Shown: positions 26,687 to 35,007, numbered from the stretch's first letter. The stretch is DNA of 42,328 bases from Akkermansia sp. (GCA_017471985.1 JAFURE010000034.1:1-42328), one strand, 5' to 3'. Notes: a model not told the origin generated them from the letters alone. Made by a program: numbers and translations.

Positions 26687-26860
26687 ATGGCCGACATCAT
26701 CATCATTCTGGTACTGGCAGCTATAACATTCCTAATCATCCGCAGTCTGCTCAGGCAGCGAGCGCAGGGTGGTTGCGGCTCCTGCGGTGATGGTGGCGGC
26801 TGTGGTTGCGGGTGCAGCGGCTGCAGCTCCCACAAAAAGGAAGAAGACAAGCACGACTGA
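26687..26860 (+). CDS. FeoB-associated Cys-rich small membrane protein
   Basis: A 57-residue protein. It has one N-terminal membrane helix (MADIIIILVLAAITFLIIRS), a basic stretch (LLRQRAQ), a Gly/Cys-rich segment with seven Cys in pairs (GGCGSCG, GCGCGCSGC) and a charged tail (KKEEDKHD). This is the layout of the FeoB-associated Cys-rich membrane protein family. Such proteins are often encoded after feoB and are thought to act as FeoC-like partners or iron-cluster holders. It starts 24 bp after the feoB stop and closes the feo operon. No terminator is visible behind it, so read-through into the porin gene is possible. Confidence 0.82.
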   Translation: MADIIIILVLAAITFLIIRSLLRQRAQGGCGSCGDGGGCGCGCSGCSSHKKEEDKHD

Positions 26861-26967
26861 TTGATATTAAACAATAAACATTCTTTTCGCAGAGTTTCCA
26901 CACAACCCTGCCCGGGCTACTGCCTTGCCCAAATCACTTCTACAATAACAACACCACACACACTCAC

Positions 26968-28167
26968 ATGAACAACAAACACATCCTCGCACTCGCCCTC
27001 ACCGGCCTCATGACAACCTCAGCCTTCGCACAGGACGCCGTCGCGGCAGGCGAAATCCTCGACGGTATCAACATGTTTACCCCCGCTGAGGGTGACCCTG
27101 CCTACAAAGTCACGGCCAATGAGAAGTACGGCACGCAGTGGGCTGTTGATATGGCATACGGTTACTGGCACAGTCACAACACCGCTGAGGCCATGCACAG
27201 CAATGCCAATCTGGCACTCCTGCATGCTCAGCTCAATCAGCGAGTTATTGAGGACAGCGTGAACGGCGGCACCTGGATTCGCTTTGAGCTCTCCGGTTCC
27301 TGGGGTCTGGACAGAGACTCCGCTCAATCGGAATACATGCTGACCGACGGCTTTGGCTCCGCAACCGGCCCCCATGCCGACATCTATGGCGGTCACGACG
27401 CAGTGATTCCCGAGCTGGCACTCATGCACTACTTTGCCGGTAAGCGCGCCTGTGTTATTGCCGGTCTGGTCAACCTTACCAACTATTTCGATGCCGTGGG
27501 TATAGCCAATGACTCTTTTGCCGGCTTCACCAACGACGGCTTCATCAATTCCTCCGTCCTCGGCCTGCCGGATGCCAATCTGGGTGCCGTAGTTCAGGCT
27601 GAAATCGACAGTGCCAGCTATGGCATGCTCGCCTTCAGTCGCGAGGCTACCGGCTACGGCGATAACCCCTTCTCTACCGGCGATGGCAGTTTCCTGCTCG
27701 TGGGTGAGTACGGCCGTACCATCCTCGATGGTAACGCCATCATCCGTATCAATCCCTTCTTCCGCCACATCGATGAGCGCGATGACACAAGCAGCACAAA
27801 CTTCGGTCTGGCTGCCAGTATCGAATACACGGTGTGCGACGAGCTCACCGTATATGCCCGCGCCGGTTTCGGTGCCAAGCAGGAACTCGGCAATGCCTTC
27901 GACTTCTCCTGCGGTGCTAACGTTAAGCTCATCCCCTCCCGCGAGAATGACTTCCTCGGTGTGGCATTGGGCGTATTTAAGGGCACAAGCTCTGCAGATG
28001 AGCCCACCGCCAACAATCGAGAGTTTGTGGCCGAGGCCATGTACAGCTTCCAGGTGAACGACTACTTCAAGATTGTTCCCCACATCCAGTACATCGCCAA
28101 CCCGGCATACGATGCTGATAACAGCGATGCCGTGCTCGTGGGCGTACAGGGCGTATTCTCCTTCTGA
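26968..28167 (+). CDS. OprB-like outer-membrane porin, copy 1
   Basis: A 399-residue outer-membrane protein with a signal peptide (MNNKHILALALTGLMTTSAFA). Alternating-residue beta strands rich in Tyr and Phe run throughout, and the protein ends in a terminal Phe (VLVGVQGVFSF). The C-terminal part, FKIVPHIQYIANPAYDAD, resembles the carbohydrate-selective porin family OprB (positions near P-x-x-Q-Y-I-x-N-P). It forms a tandem pair with the next gene. Its position 107 bp after the feo operon and the lack of an obvious promoter or terminator between allow co-expression with iron uptake, which is inference. A TACAAT at 26941 without a good -35 is the best promoter candidate. The substrate is unknown. 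Confidence 0.75.
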   Translation: MNNKHILALALTGLMTTSAFAQDAVAAGEILDGINMFTPAEGDPAYKVTANEKYGTQWAVDMAYGYWHSHNTAEAMHSNANLALLHAQLNQRVIEDSVNGGTWIRFELSGSWGLDRDSAQSEYMLTDGFGSATGPHADIYGGHDAVIPELALMHYFAGKRACVIAGLVNLTNYFDAVGIANDSFAGFTNDGFINSSVLGLPDANLGAVVQAEIDSASYGMLAFSREATGYGDNPFSTGDGSFLLVGEYGRTILDGNAIIRINPFFRHIDERDDTSSTNFGLAASIEYTVCDELTVYARAGFGAKQELGNAFDFSCGANVKLIPSRENDFLGVALGVFKGTSSADEPTANNREFVAEAMYSFQVNDYFKIVPHIQYIANPAYDADNSDAVLVGVQGVFSF

Positions 28168-28202
28168 TAAAAATTCTGTGCTGTAACGTGTATGTAAACG
28201 CA

Positions 28203-28234
28203 GGGCGTCGGAGCTTGGCTCCGGCGCCCTTTTT
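28203..28234 (+). terminator. Terminator after porin copy 1
   Basis: A 12-bp stem, GGGCGTCGGAGC/GCTCCGGCGCCC (28203-28214, 28218-28229), with one G-T pair and loop TTG. Five T residues follow. Confidence 0.9.
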
Positions 28235-28266
28235 GCACAGAACCAATGATTTAACAGTTATAACAC

Positions 28267-28295
28267 TTGACGTCCGGGATAAAAAATGTTATAGA
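28267..28295 (+). promoter_or_regulatory. Promoter of porin copy 2
   Basis: -35 TTGACG (28267-28272), 17-nt spacer, -10 TATAGA (28290-28295). The predicted leader to the ATG at 28318 is about 16 nt. Copy 2 is therefore transcribed independently of copy 1. Confidence 0.7.
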
Positions 28296-28317
28296 AAGCA
28301 ACTCTTCGTAACACGAC

Positions 28318-29478
28318 ATGAATATCAAACGCATACTCACACTCGCCGGGCTCATGACAGCCCCGGTTTTCGCTGCTGGCGAACTCCTCGAAGGAATCAA
28401 CATGTTTACCCCCGAGGAAGGTGAACCCGCCTATAAGATAGCAGCCAATGAAAAGTACGGCACCCAGTGGTATGCAGATGTGGCCTACGGCTACTGGCAC
28501 GGGCATAATACAAGCCCCGATGTGCATAGCAATGCCAATCTGGCCCTTATTCACGCAGGTCTCATCCAACGTCTTATCAAAGACGAACTCGACGGCGGCA
28601 CATGGTTGCGTGCCGAATTTTACGGTGGCTGGGGGCTGGACCGCAAATCCGCTCAGACCTCATATCTGGTAACAGATGGTGTGCTCAGCGCGACTTACCC
28701 TCACGCCGAAATCTACGGTGGGCATGATGGGTATATCACCGAGCTGGCAATCATGCACTACTTTGCCGCTAAGCGAGCCTGCATCATTGCCGGCATGCTC
28801 GACATGACATGCTACTTTGATGCCGTCGGGATTGCCAACGATACCTTCTCCGGTTTCACCAGTGCCGGGTTCGTCAATTCCGGTGTACTTGCGCTGCCCG
28901 AAGCCAACCTTGGCGCTGTGATTCAGTATGAGTTGGATAGCACAAGCTACGCCATGCTGGGCTTTTCCAGAGAGACGACAAGTTGCGGCTACAATCCATT
29001 TGATAGTGGCACCGGCTACATGGTGGTAGGTGAGTACGGTCGGCAGATTTTCGATGGAGCGGCCACTGTCCGACTTAACCCCTTCTTCCGTCACGTTGAG
29101 GAGGTAGATGGCCACTGCAACAACTTTGGTATAGCCGCCAGTATCGAATATGAAGTAAGTGATGGTCTCACAGTCTTCGCTCGCTCCGGCTGGTCTGCCT
29201 ATCAGGAACTGGGCAATGCCTTCGACTTCTCCTGCGGTGCCAACGTCTATCTCATTCCCTCGCGCGAAGATGACTTCCTCGGCGTTGCGCTCGGTGTTGT
29301 GAAGGCCTGCGCTCCCACGGTAAATAACCGCGAGTTCGTAGCCGAGGCCATGTACAGCTTCCAGGTGAACGACTACTTCAAGATTGTCCCCCACATCCAG
29401 TACATCGCCAACCCGGCATACGATGCAGACTGCAGTGATGCCGTGCTCATGGGTGTACAGGGCGTATTCTCCTTCTGA
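28318..29478 (+). CDS. OprB-like outer-membrane porin, copy 2
   Basis: A 386-residue paralogue of the preceding gene, collinear along its whole length: signal peptide (MNIKRILTLAGLMTAPVFA), then the shared INMFTPEEG, YGTQW and HSNANLAL blocks, and a nearly identical C terminus (FQVNDYFKIVPHIQYIANP) ending in Phe. Copy 2 has more Cys residues in predicted loops (TSCGYNPF, VDGHCNNFG, VKACAPTV, DADCSDA) and lacks some loop residues of copy 1. It has its own promoter and terminator. The second copy may have different selectivity or conditions of use; this is inference. The gene is convergent with the coaC-like gene, 71 bp away. Confidence 0.75.
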   Translation: MNIKRILTLAGLMTAPVFAAGELLEGINMFTPEEGEPAYKIAANEKYGTQWYADVAYGYWHGHNTSPDVHSNANLALIHAGLIQRLIKDELDGGTWLRAEFYGGWGLDRKSAQTSYLVTDGVLSATYPHAEIYGGHDGYITELAIMHYFAAKRACIIAGMLDMTCYFDAVGIANDTFSGFTSAGFVNSGVLALPEANLGAVIQYELDSTSYAMLGFSRETTSCGYNPFDSGTGYMVVGEYGRQIFDGAATVRLNPFFRHVEEVDGHCNNFGIAASIEYEVSDGLTVFARSGWSAYQELGNAFDFSCGANVYLIPSREDDFLGVALGVVKACAPTVNNREFVAEAMYSFQVNDYFKIVPHIQYIANPAYDADCSDAVLMGVQGVFSF

Positions 29479-29492
29479 TAAAAGCATAAACG

Positions 29493-29526
29493 AAGGGCGT
29501 CGGAGCATGAGTTCCGACGCCCTTTT
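29493..29526 (+). terminator. Terminator after porin copy 2 (possibly bidirectional)
   Basis: A perfect 12-bp stem, AAGGGCGTCGGA/TCCGACGCCCTT (29493-29504, 29513-29524), with TT beyond. It shares GGGCGTCGGAGC with the terminator of copy 1. With AA before the stem it could also serve the convergent coaC-like gene. Confidence 0.8.
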
Positions 29527-29549
29527 GATTGATAAGCTGTTGCAGGGAT

Positions 29550-30086
29550 TTACAATGCCGAGACAATCTCGTCGACAATACGCTCCACCGGCACCAGCCG
29601 CCCCTGCCCCTCGGCACCGCAAGCCAGCATACCGGCATCATCGGGGCCGATAATGCGGTGATTTTCGCGCCCGAGGAGAATGGAAGCATTCTGCTGCGTG
29701 GCCGGGTGGTTCCACATATTGCCGTTCATGGCCGGGAATATCAGCACCGGGGCACGGTTAGCCAGGTACAGGCTGGTGAGGGCATTCGGCGCAAGCCCTT
29801 GAGCCATGCAAGCCATGGTATTGGCACTGGCCGGTACAATGGCCAGCAGGTCAGCACGCTGCGCCAGATCAATATGCACCGGCACCCAGGAGCCGGTTTC
29901 ATCTTCAAACGATGAAATGACCGGATTGCGGGAGAGGGTCATGAGCGTGAGCGGAGTCACAAACTGCAGCGCTGTCGGGGTACATACGCAGTGTACCTCG
30001 TGCCCGAGTTTCACCAGACGAGAGGCCACATCTGCCGCCTTGTACGCAGCAATCGAACCACACACGCCCAATATGATAGTAGCCAT
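29550..30086 (-). CDS. coaC: Flavoprotein, phosphopantothenoylcysteine decarboxylase domain (CoaC/Dfp N-terminal half)
   Basis: A 178-residue FMN-dependent decarboxylase that makes 4'-phosphopantetheine in coenzyme A synthesis. It has the N-terminal nucleotide-binding strand (IILGVCGSIAAYKA), the active-site His in WVPVHIDLAQRAD, PASANT (FMN binding), the PAMNGNMW motif (P-x-M-N-x-x-M-W) and a substrate-clamp-like segment ACGAEGQGRL. Most bacteria have a CoaBC fusion; here only the CoaC half is present, so the CoaB synthetase must be encoded elsewhere. ATG 30086 was chosen over GTG 30092 because a good Shine-Dalgarno (AGGGAG) lies about 8 nt upstream, one of the few in the window. It follows ridA by 29 bp. 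Confidence 0.88.
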   Translation of the reverse strand: MATIILGVCGSIAAYKAADVASRLVKLGHEVHCVCTPTALQFVTPLTLMTLSRNPVISSFEDETGSWVPVHIDLAQRADLLAIVPASANTMACMAQGLAPNALTSLYLANRAPVLIFPAMNGNMWNHPATQQNASILLGRENHRIIGPDDAGMLACGAEGQGRLVPVERIVDEIVSAL

Positions 30087-30115
30087 AACCACTCTCCCTC
30101 TTACTGCTGAACGAA

Positions 30116-30574
30116 TCAGGCGATTTCAACAATCATGTTGATTTCGACTGCCACGCCCAGAGGCAGGCTTACCACACCCACAGCCGAGCGGGAGTGAGCC
30201 GCCTCGGGGCCGAAGAGCTCCACCAGCAGGTCGGAGGCCCCGTTGAGTACCTTGGCCTGGTCGGTAAAGTCGGGTGTGCAGTTCACAAAGCCGTTGACAG
30301 CCACAATCTTGGTCATCTTCTCAAAACCGCCGAGCTCTGCCTGAATCACGGCCAAACGGTTCAGAATGGCAGCCTGAGCGGCCTTCTGGCCGTCCTCAAT
30401 GCTCACATCGGCACCCAGCTTGCCATAAACGGCAACATCACCATTCACGGAAATACCGCCGGACAGGTGCAGGTAGTTGCCCGTGCGAATGCACTGTACA
30501 TAGGAACCAACCGGAGCGGGTGCGGGATTGAGCTTCAGGCCCTTCTTCTCGAGTACTTCAGTATTGAGCTGCAT
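30116..30574 (-). CDS. RidA family (YjgF/YER057c/UK114) protein
   Basis: A 152-residue homologue of reactive-imine deaminases, which hydrolyse 2-aminoacrylate and related enamines released by PLP enzymes. Family marks: LNPAPAPVGSYVQCIRTGNYLHLSGGI near residues 16-42 (split LNPAPAPVGSY and YLHLSGGI), and the C-terminal SRSAVGVVSLPLGVAVEINM with the Arg that binds the substrate carboxylate in active members. Start ATG 30574 is preferred over longer forms because the extra residues are not RidA-like and would overlap the promoter at 30602-30630. No Shine-Dalgarno is visible. It heads a two-gene unit with the coaC-like gene. Confidence 0.88.
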   Translation of the reverse strand: MQLNTEVLEKKGLKLNPAPAPVGSYVQCIRTGNYLHLSGGISVNGDVAVYGKLGADVSIEDGQKAAQAAILNRLAVIQAELGGFEKMTKIVAVNGFVNCTPDFTDQAKVLNGASDLLVELFGPEAAHSRSAVGVVSLPLGVAVEINMIVEIA

Positions 30575-30601
30575 GATATTTAAAGTGTTGTTGTGCTCAC
30601 A

Positions 30602-30630
30602 AGGATACACCCCAACTCCCCTTTTGGCAA
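30602..30630 (-). promoter_or_regulatory. Promoter of the ridA-coaC unit
   Basis: Minus strand: -35 TTGCCA (30625-30630), 17-nt spacer, -10 TATCCT (30602-30607). The predicted leader is about 21 nt. It excludes the longer ridA start near 30634. Confidence 0.6.
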
Positions 30631-30685
30631 GCACAAAGAGACCGCTGGCACAGGTTCTTCGTATGAGTTTGGTCCGGCTGATTAC

Positions 30686-32410
30686 TTATCGCTTAATCTG
30701 AGGGTCGGCCGACAGAGCCGCTATCCAGTCGCTCTGGGGCATGTCGGCGGCTTGCACTGCCGTAAAGGGCATGCGGGGGCGCCAGTTGGTGCCGCCCTGA
30801 GTACCGGGGGTGTTCAGGCGCACGGGAACATCGAAGAGCTCGGTCCACATGAGTGCAGCATAGGCGGAACGGCAGGCAAAAAGCGCTCGGAAAAGGGCAT
30901 CCTTCACCGCCGGTCCCCAAGGAACCATGCACTGCTCAGCGCTCAGTCCGGCATAATCCCCCAGCCAGGCAAGCACTTGGGCACAGTCGCGGCCCACACG
31001 CAGCAGCTCACGGCGTTTATCGGGAGCGAGAGTTGAATCGATAGCTGCCGCCTTACCGGCCTGCACATGGGCATACCAGTCATTCCAATCATTGCAGATG
31101 GGCGGGAAGTCATGCGTGGCATAGGTCGCAAAGGAACAGGGATTGTAGGTATCGCCCTTCATGATGCGGTGTTGGTCATCAATCTCCCAGTGCGGGATTT
31201 TGAACCCGGCGATTCGCAGGCGAGAGAGGTCGGGGCGCACATAATCCGGCACGCAGCCCAAATCCTCGCCTATCACCTTCATACCCGGTGCAGCCTGCAG
31301 CAGGCGGCGCAGCAGGTAATCTCCCTGCATGAGATTGGCGCGGCGGTTCTCGGGCGTATCATCCGGGCGCGGGCGGAAACCGGGGCGACGACCCTCGCAG
31401 CGCGCAGCGGCTTCATCTGCACTGAGCGGCAGGAACTCCGGGTTTCTATCGGGCATCCACGGGAAAGCATAGATACGGTAAAAGCCCAGCACATGGTCAA
31501 TGCGGTACATGCCGAAAATTTCGGCCAGCTTGCGCACTCGGCGATTCCACCAGGCAAAACCATCGCGCTCCATCACATCCCAGCGATAGAGAGGTATACC
31601 CCAGTTCTGCCCCCACTTGGCGGTAAAGGGGTCTTCAGCAAAATTACCTTCGGCGGGTGCGCCACCGCTCCAGCTCATGTCAAAGAGATGGCGTTCAAAG
31701 AAGACATCGGCACTGGCAACAGACACACCGATGGGCACATCGCCCATCAGCAGCACTCCACACTCATCAGCCACACGGCGCACCTGCGCCCACTCGCGAG
31801 CACAGAGCCACTGCAGCCATTGGCGGTAGCGTTTCTGGCGACAAGCCTGCTCGCTGTTCTTCACAAGGGCACGCGCTTCATCCGGGTTCTGCACCGGCCA
31901 AGTCCACCAAGCCGTACTGCCGTAAGTCAGGCTCAGCACGCTGAAAATGGCGAAATCATCCAACCAGCTCCCCTGCTCCTGTACCCACTGTTCAAACTCC
32001 CCGCGAAGGGTGGCAAACTCCTCCCCCTGTTCAAAACGATTGAAAGCGCGGTTAAAATAGTAGCGCTTATAGGTGCGCACGCGGGCGTAGTCCACATAAT
32101 CCGGGCCACCGGGCAACTGCTGCGGGGGTAAGTCATCCCGATACGGTGGCAGGGGCGATTCCATGCCCGGCACACGCTCCAGACTGAGATAGAGCGGCTC
32201 CAGTGCAACCGAGCTGATAGCGGAATAGGGAGAGGGCGCATCATCTTCCCCCAATGCATTGACAGGCAAGAGCTGCAGAAAGCCCACACCGTGAGCGCCG
32301 GCCCAACGAATCCACTCCTCCAGCGCCATCATATCGCCGATACCGCAGTCCCCCTCTCGTCGCAGGGAAAACAACGGCATGAGCACACCTGTCAATCGTT
32401 GCAACAGCAT
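30686..32410 (-). CDS. malQ: 4-alpha-glucanotransferase (amylomaltase), GH77
   Basis: A 574-residue cytoplasmic enzyme that transfers alpha-1,4-glucan segments between maltodextrins, used in maltose or glycogen metabolism. GH77 features: an N-terminal GIGD and WIRWAGAHGVGFLQLLPVN (about 34-52), SPYSAISSVALEP (60-72), the MGDVPIGVSVASADVF block (222-237), nucleophile Asp305 in MYRIDHVLGFYRIY, acid/base Glu382 in KVIGEDLGCVP and Asp434 in ATHDF. Length is usual for the bacterial single-domain type. The start was set at ATG 32410; GTG 32413 just precedes it. The -10 of its promoter lies 9 nt upstream, so the leader would be only 2-3 nt. Confidence 0.93.
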   Translation of the reverse strand: MLLQRLTGVLMPLFSLRREGDCGIGDMMALEEWIRWAGAHGVGFLQLLPVNALGEDDAPSPYSAISSVALEPLYLSLERVPGMESPLPPYRDDLPPQQLPGGPDYVDYARVRTYKRYYFNRAFNRFEQGEEFATLRGEFEQWVQEQGSWLDDFAIFSVLSLTYGSTAWWTWPVQNPDEARALVKNSEQACRQKRYRQWLQWLCAREWAQVRRVADECGVLLMGDVPIGVSVASADVFFERHLFDMSWSGGAPAEGNFAEDPFTAKWGQNWGIPLYRWDVMERDGFAWWNRRVRKLAEIFGMYRIDHVLGFYRIYAFPWMPDRNPEFLPLSADEAAARCEGRRPGFRPRPDDTPENRRANLMQGDYLLRRLLQAAPGMKVIGEDLGCVPDYVRPDLSRLRIAGFKIPHWEIDDQHRIMKGDTYNPCSFATYATHDFPPICNDWNDWYAHVQAGKAAAIDSTLAPDKRRELLRVGRDCAQVLAWLGDYAGLSAEQCMVPWGPAVKDALFRALFACRSAYAALMWTELFDVPVRLNTPGTQGGTNWRPRMPFTAVQAADMPQSDWIAALSADPQIKR

Positions 32411-32419
32411 CACTCTGCC

Positions 32420-32448
32420 AGTCTAGCATAACCCGCTCGGTTAGGCAA
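32420..32448 (-). promoter_or_regulatory. Promoter of malQ
   Basis: Minus strand: -35 TTGCCT (32443-32448), 17-nt spacer, extended -10 TGC-TAGACT (32420-32425). Nine nt separate the -10 from the ATG at 32410, predicting a near-leaderless mRNA. Confidence 0.65.
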
Positions 32449-32495
32449 TAAAAAAGAAAATACTGATACAGATTCACCCCTTGCGGAGTGCGCAT

Positions 32496-33314
32496 TCAGC
32501 TCTCTTTGATACGGCGCAGAATAAACCACACAATGACGGCGGTACCGCACAGCAGAGCTAGGGAAACCGCTATGCGCAGAGGGAAATACTCTTCACCATG
32601 AAATCCCAGTGTCGGGAACCCAATGAAATAAGAAGGAGCAGATGCAAGCAGACCGGGCGTCAATCCATACAGCAAAATGCGGAAACATACCCGCCGCCAT
32701 ACCCCGCGAGGCAACAGCTCGGCAACCGGCCAGATATACAAGGTAAATGATGAAATCACGCAGATATAGGCCAATGTGATTTTGAACAGTGAGTTTTCCT
32801 CATATATAGCCACTGCCAAAGCCCCGATATACAACAAGGCCATGAGCGCAAAGCCCACCACCAGCGACAGGAACATGCACCCGACCCTGCGTAGCCAATA
32901 CAACTCACCTGAGGTTGCCTCACGCAAGTTCCGACGAAAGCAGCAAAATACGCTAATCAACAGAAACGCAATAGCTGCCCCCCACATGAACAGATTGCCA
33001 AAGATGACTGTCGGCCAATCATCAAACAGCGGCCCGTATAGTGGGTAACGGAACACGCCGAAGCACACAACCAACAGATCAACAGAGGCCAACAAACTCA
33101 GCACAGCACACAGGCGGGCACTCCATTTTGTCCGCAGGCTGATAAGCCACGGAATCAACAGCCCGGCAATCGCAGCAAATACGTAGCACCACATCTGCCA
33201 CCAATAGTCATCCGCCCCGCTAAACAGAGCCAGCAACATACTGTTCCCGGCTAAAATCAGCAACAGCAAGTAGAACAGTCCGCCTGTTCCCCAGACAACG
33301 AATCGCTTCTTCAT
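32496..33314 (-). CDS. Polytopic membrane protein of unknown function
   Basis: A 272-residue protein with about seven or eight predicted membrane helices: FYLLLLILAGNSMLLALF, MWCYVFAAIAGLLIPWLI, LCAVLSLLASVDLLVVCF, VIFGNLFMWGAAIAFLLISV, CMFLSLVVGFALMALLYIGA, ITLAYICVISSFTLYIW, a weaker one near ILLYGLTPGLLASAPSYFI, and IAVSLALLCGTAVIVWFIL. Basic residues flank the helices on the presumed cytoplasmic side. No family motif was recognised. Its ATG overlaps the TGA of the rescue-factor-like gene by 4 bp, so the two are translationally coupled. No homology-based function can be offered. Confidence 0.7.
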   Translation of the reverse strand: MKKRFVVWGTGGLFYLLLLILAGNSMLLALFSGADDYWWQMWCYVFAAIAGLLIPWLISLRTKWSARLCAVLSLLASVDLLVVCFGVFRYPLYGPLFDDWPTVIFGNLFMWGAAIAFLLISVFCCFRRNLREATSGELYWLRRVGCMFLSLVVGFALMALLYIGALAVAIYEENSLFKITLAYICVISSFTLYIWPVAELLPRGVWRRVCFRILLYGLTPGLLASAPSYFIGFPTLGFHGEEYFPLRIAVSLALLCGTAVIVWFILRRIKES

Positions 33315-33664
33315 ACGTTTTTCCTCTGTACAATACTGATGTTCTTCAGCAAGCTGCCGCGCTTACGAGCACGAATAGCCTCCATCTGCTTGGGGCTGGG
33401 GGCACCATTCAAGCGGTGGTCGAGTTCATCGCAGAGAGCACGGCGGGCCAGAAAGCGGTTAATCTCGCGCTCGCGTTCTCGGTGGCATTTGATTACCAAT
33501 CCGGTAGGACGATGAACCAGACATACGCAGTTGTTGGTCTTGTTCACCTTCTGGCCACCCTTGCCGCTACCACGCACGAAGGTCTCCTCCAAATCACGCT
33601 CAAGCACCCCGAGCGCTTTCATGCGCTCGAGGAGTTCATTGCGTTTTTGGGGAGATACAGGCAT
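33311..33664 (-). CDS. Peptide-chain-release-factor-like protein (GGQ domain only)
   Basis: A 117-residue protein with only the peptidyl-tRNA hydrolase domain of class I release factors: FVRGSGKGGQKVNKTNNCV (about 29-47), with the catalytic GGQ at 36-38, followed by VHRPTGLVIKCHRERERE and NRFLARRALCDEL. There is no codon-recognition domain. The pattern 'GGQxxNKTxNCVxLxHxPTGxVxKCH' matches the mtRF-R (C12orf65)-like group more than ArfB. Such proteins release stalled peptides during ribosome rescue. The N-terminal KALGVLERDLEE helix is also as in that group. It sits 5 bp after the uridylyltransferase stop and overlaps the next gene by 4 bp. The rescue role is inferred from the family. Confidence 0.88.
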   Translation of the reverse strand: MPVSPQKRNELLERMKALGVLERDLEETFVRGSGKGGQKVNKTNNCVCLVHRPTGLVIKCHREREREINRFLARRALCDELDHRLNGAPSPKQMEAIRARKRGSLLKNISIVQRKNV

Positions 33665-33669
33665 GAAAG

Positions 33670-35001
33670 TTAAATGGTAACCTCGCCGGAGAGCGCTTCA
33701 CCGGGAGCAAAGGTATGGACTTTGCTCACCACGAGTTTCTTCACATTCTTCAGGCTGGGTACACCGAGGGAATCCAGAGAATCCACCAGCTTATAAAGCT
33801 TGCTGTCAAGCTGTACAATGGGAGCCACACCGGCACACTCGGGAGCCAGCGACATGAGCCCGGCCTCGTTAATCTCCACGGCATCGGAGCGCAGCAACAA
33901 CAAATCGCCACTGGTCTTCACCGGGAAGAATCGGCTGCGAGGCACATTCACCGCACGAGCGCCCGGGAAACACTGAATGGCAGCCCCCATCGCCGTTTCG
34001 AGCTGGTAGACCTTGGTCGATTCGCCATCTCGCGGGTCAACGGTCTTGGTATTGCAAATGACCGGCAGGGGCAGCACACCACCATTGGCCATCAGGGAAT
34101 CGCGCAGGGAATCCAGACGAATCCACAGGTTATTGGTATTGAAGAAGCGGTGCTTATCAATATTCTGGAACTCAGGCAGGTCGGCATCCGGGCACTGGGC
34201 AATTTCGCGGAGAATCGGCTGGCCGTCAACGGCACGGGTAGCCAGATGTCCGCCCTTCTTATCTGCCTCGGTACGGCGGGTCACCTCCATCACGAAGGGG
34301 GCGCCACTCTCGGCGAACCAGCGCAGGAATCTCGTATCCATCTGCGCACCAAGGTTATCGGAGTTCGATACGAAGGCATATTTCACACCGGCTGCGAGCA
34401 ATTTGTCGAGCCAGCCACTGCCCACCAGAGCGGGGTAAATATCGCCATGACCGGGCGGGCACCACTCCAGCTCGGGATTGGCGGGGTAGCTCACGGGCTC
34501 CAGCGTATCAGTTCTGAGCTTGGGCACGCGGTTCTGCAGCATCTGCACCTTGTCGGGGTCAGCAAAGCCCCCCTCGGTGTAGCGAGAAAGGTGAGCCATT
34601 GTATCCTCACCCGTAGAGAAGGAGTTCATGAGCAACAGGTTAACGGGATAACCGGCGGCAGCTCGCAGGCTCTGAACCTGACGCACAATAAGGTCGAGGA
34701 ATGTCACGCCGGGCTTAATTTCGAGCAGGCTCTTGGCCTTCTGTAAGCCCATACTTGTGCCCAAACCACCATTAAGCTTAATCAGCACGGCCTGAGCAAG
34801 CAATTCAGCATCGGCCGCCGGTGTGGCTGCAACCAACTCCTCCCAATCGGCCACTCCCTCAGCCGGCTGAATATCCCCTTCGGGTATCAGCATACTCTGC
34901 TTGCTTTCCAACACCTGCACGCTGTGACGAAATGCACTTATAGCAGCGCCGGAAAGGCCCACTCCCTGCATCTTGCGCTCAATAATATCGAAGCTGCTCA
35001 T
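33670..35001 (-). CDS. UTP--glucose-1-phosphate uridylyltransferase, UDPGP (eukaryote-type) family
   Basis: A 443-residue nucleotidyltransferase that makes UDP-glucose (or a related UDP-sugar) from UTP and the sugar phosphate. It belongs to the eukaryote-type UDPGP family and not the bacterial GalU type. Marks: LIKLNGGLGTSMG (nucleotide-binding loop, 73-85), LLMNSFSTGEDT, PPGHGDIYPAL (sugar site), FVSNSDNLGAQMD, MEVTRRTEADKKGGHL and FNTNNLWI. The C-terminal part (about 370-443) is the usual beta-helix. ATG 35001 was chosen over a start at 35028 because the latter lies within the promoter. The consensus -10 is 6 nt before the ATG, so the mRNA should be leaderless. Neighbours in the same direction include malQ, fitting a carbohydrate-storage or envelope role. 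Confidence 0.92.
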   Translation of the reverse strand: MSSFDIIERKMQGVGLSGAAISAFRHSVQVLESKQSMLIPEGDIQPAEGVADWEELVAATPAADAELLAQAVLIKLNGGLGTSMGLQKAKSLLEIKPGVTFLDLIVRQVQSLRAAAGYPVNLLLMNSFSTGEDTMAHLSRYTEGGFADPDKVQMLQNRVPKLRTDTLEPVSYPANPELEWCPPGHGDIYPALVGSGWLDKLLAAGVKYAFVSNSDNLGAQMDTRFLRWFAESGAPFVMEVTRRTEADKKGGHLATRAVDGQPILREIAQCPDADLPEFQNIDKHRFFNTNNLWIRLDSLRDSLMANGGVLPLPVICNTKTVDPRDGESTKVYQLETAMGAAIQCFPGARAVNVPRSRFFPVKTSGDLLLLRSDAVEINEAGLMSLAPECAGVAPIVQLDSKLYKLVDSLDSLGVPSLKNVKKLVVSKVHTFAPGEALSGEVTI

Positions 35002-35007
35002 GCGCGC

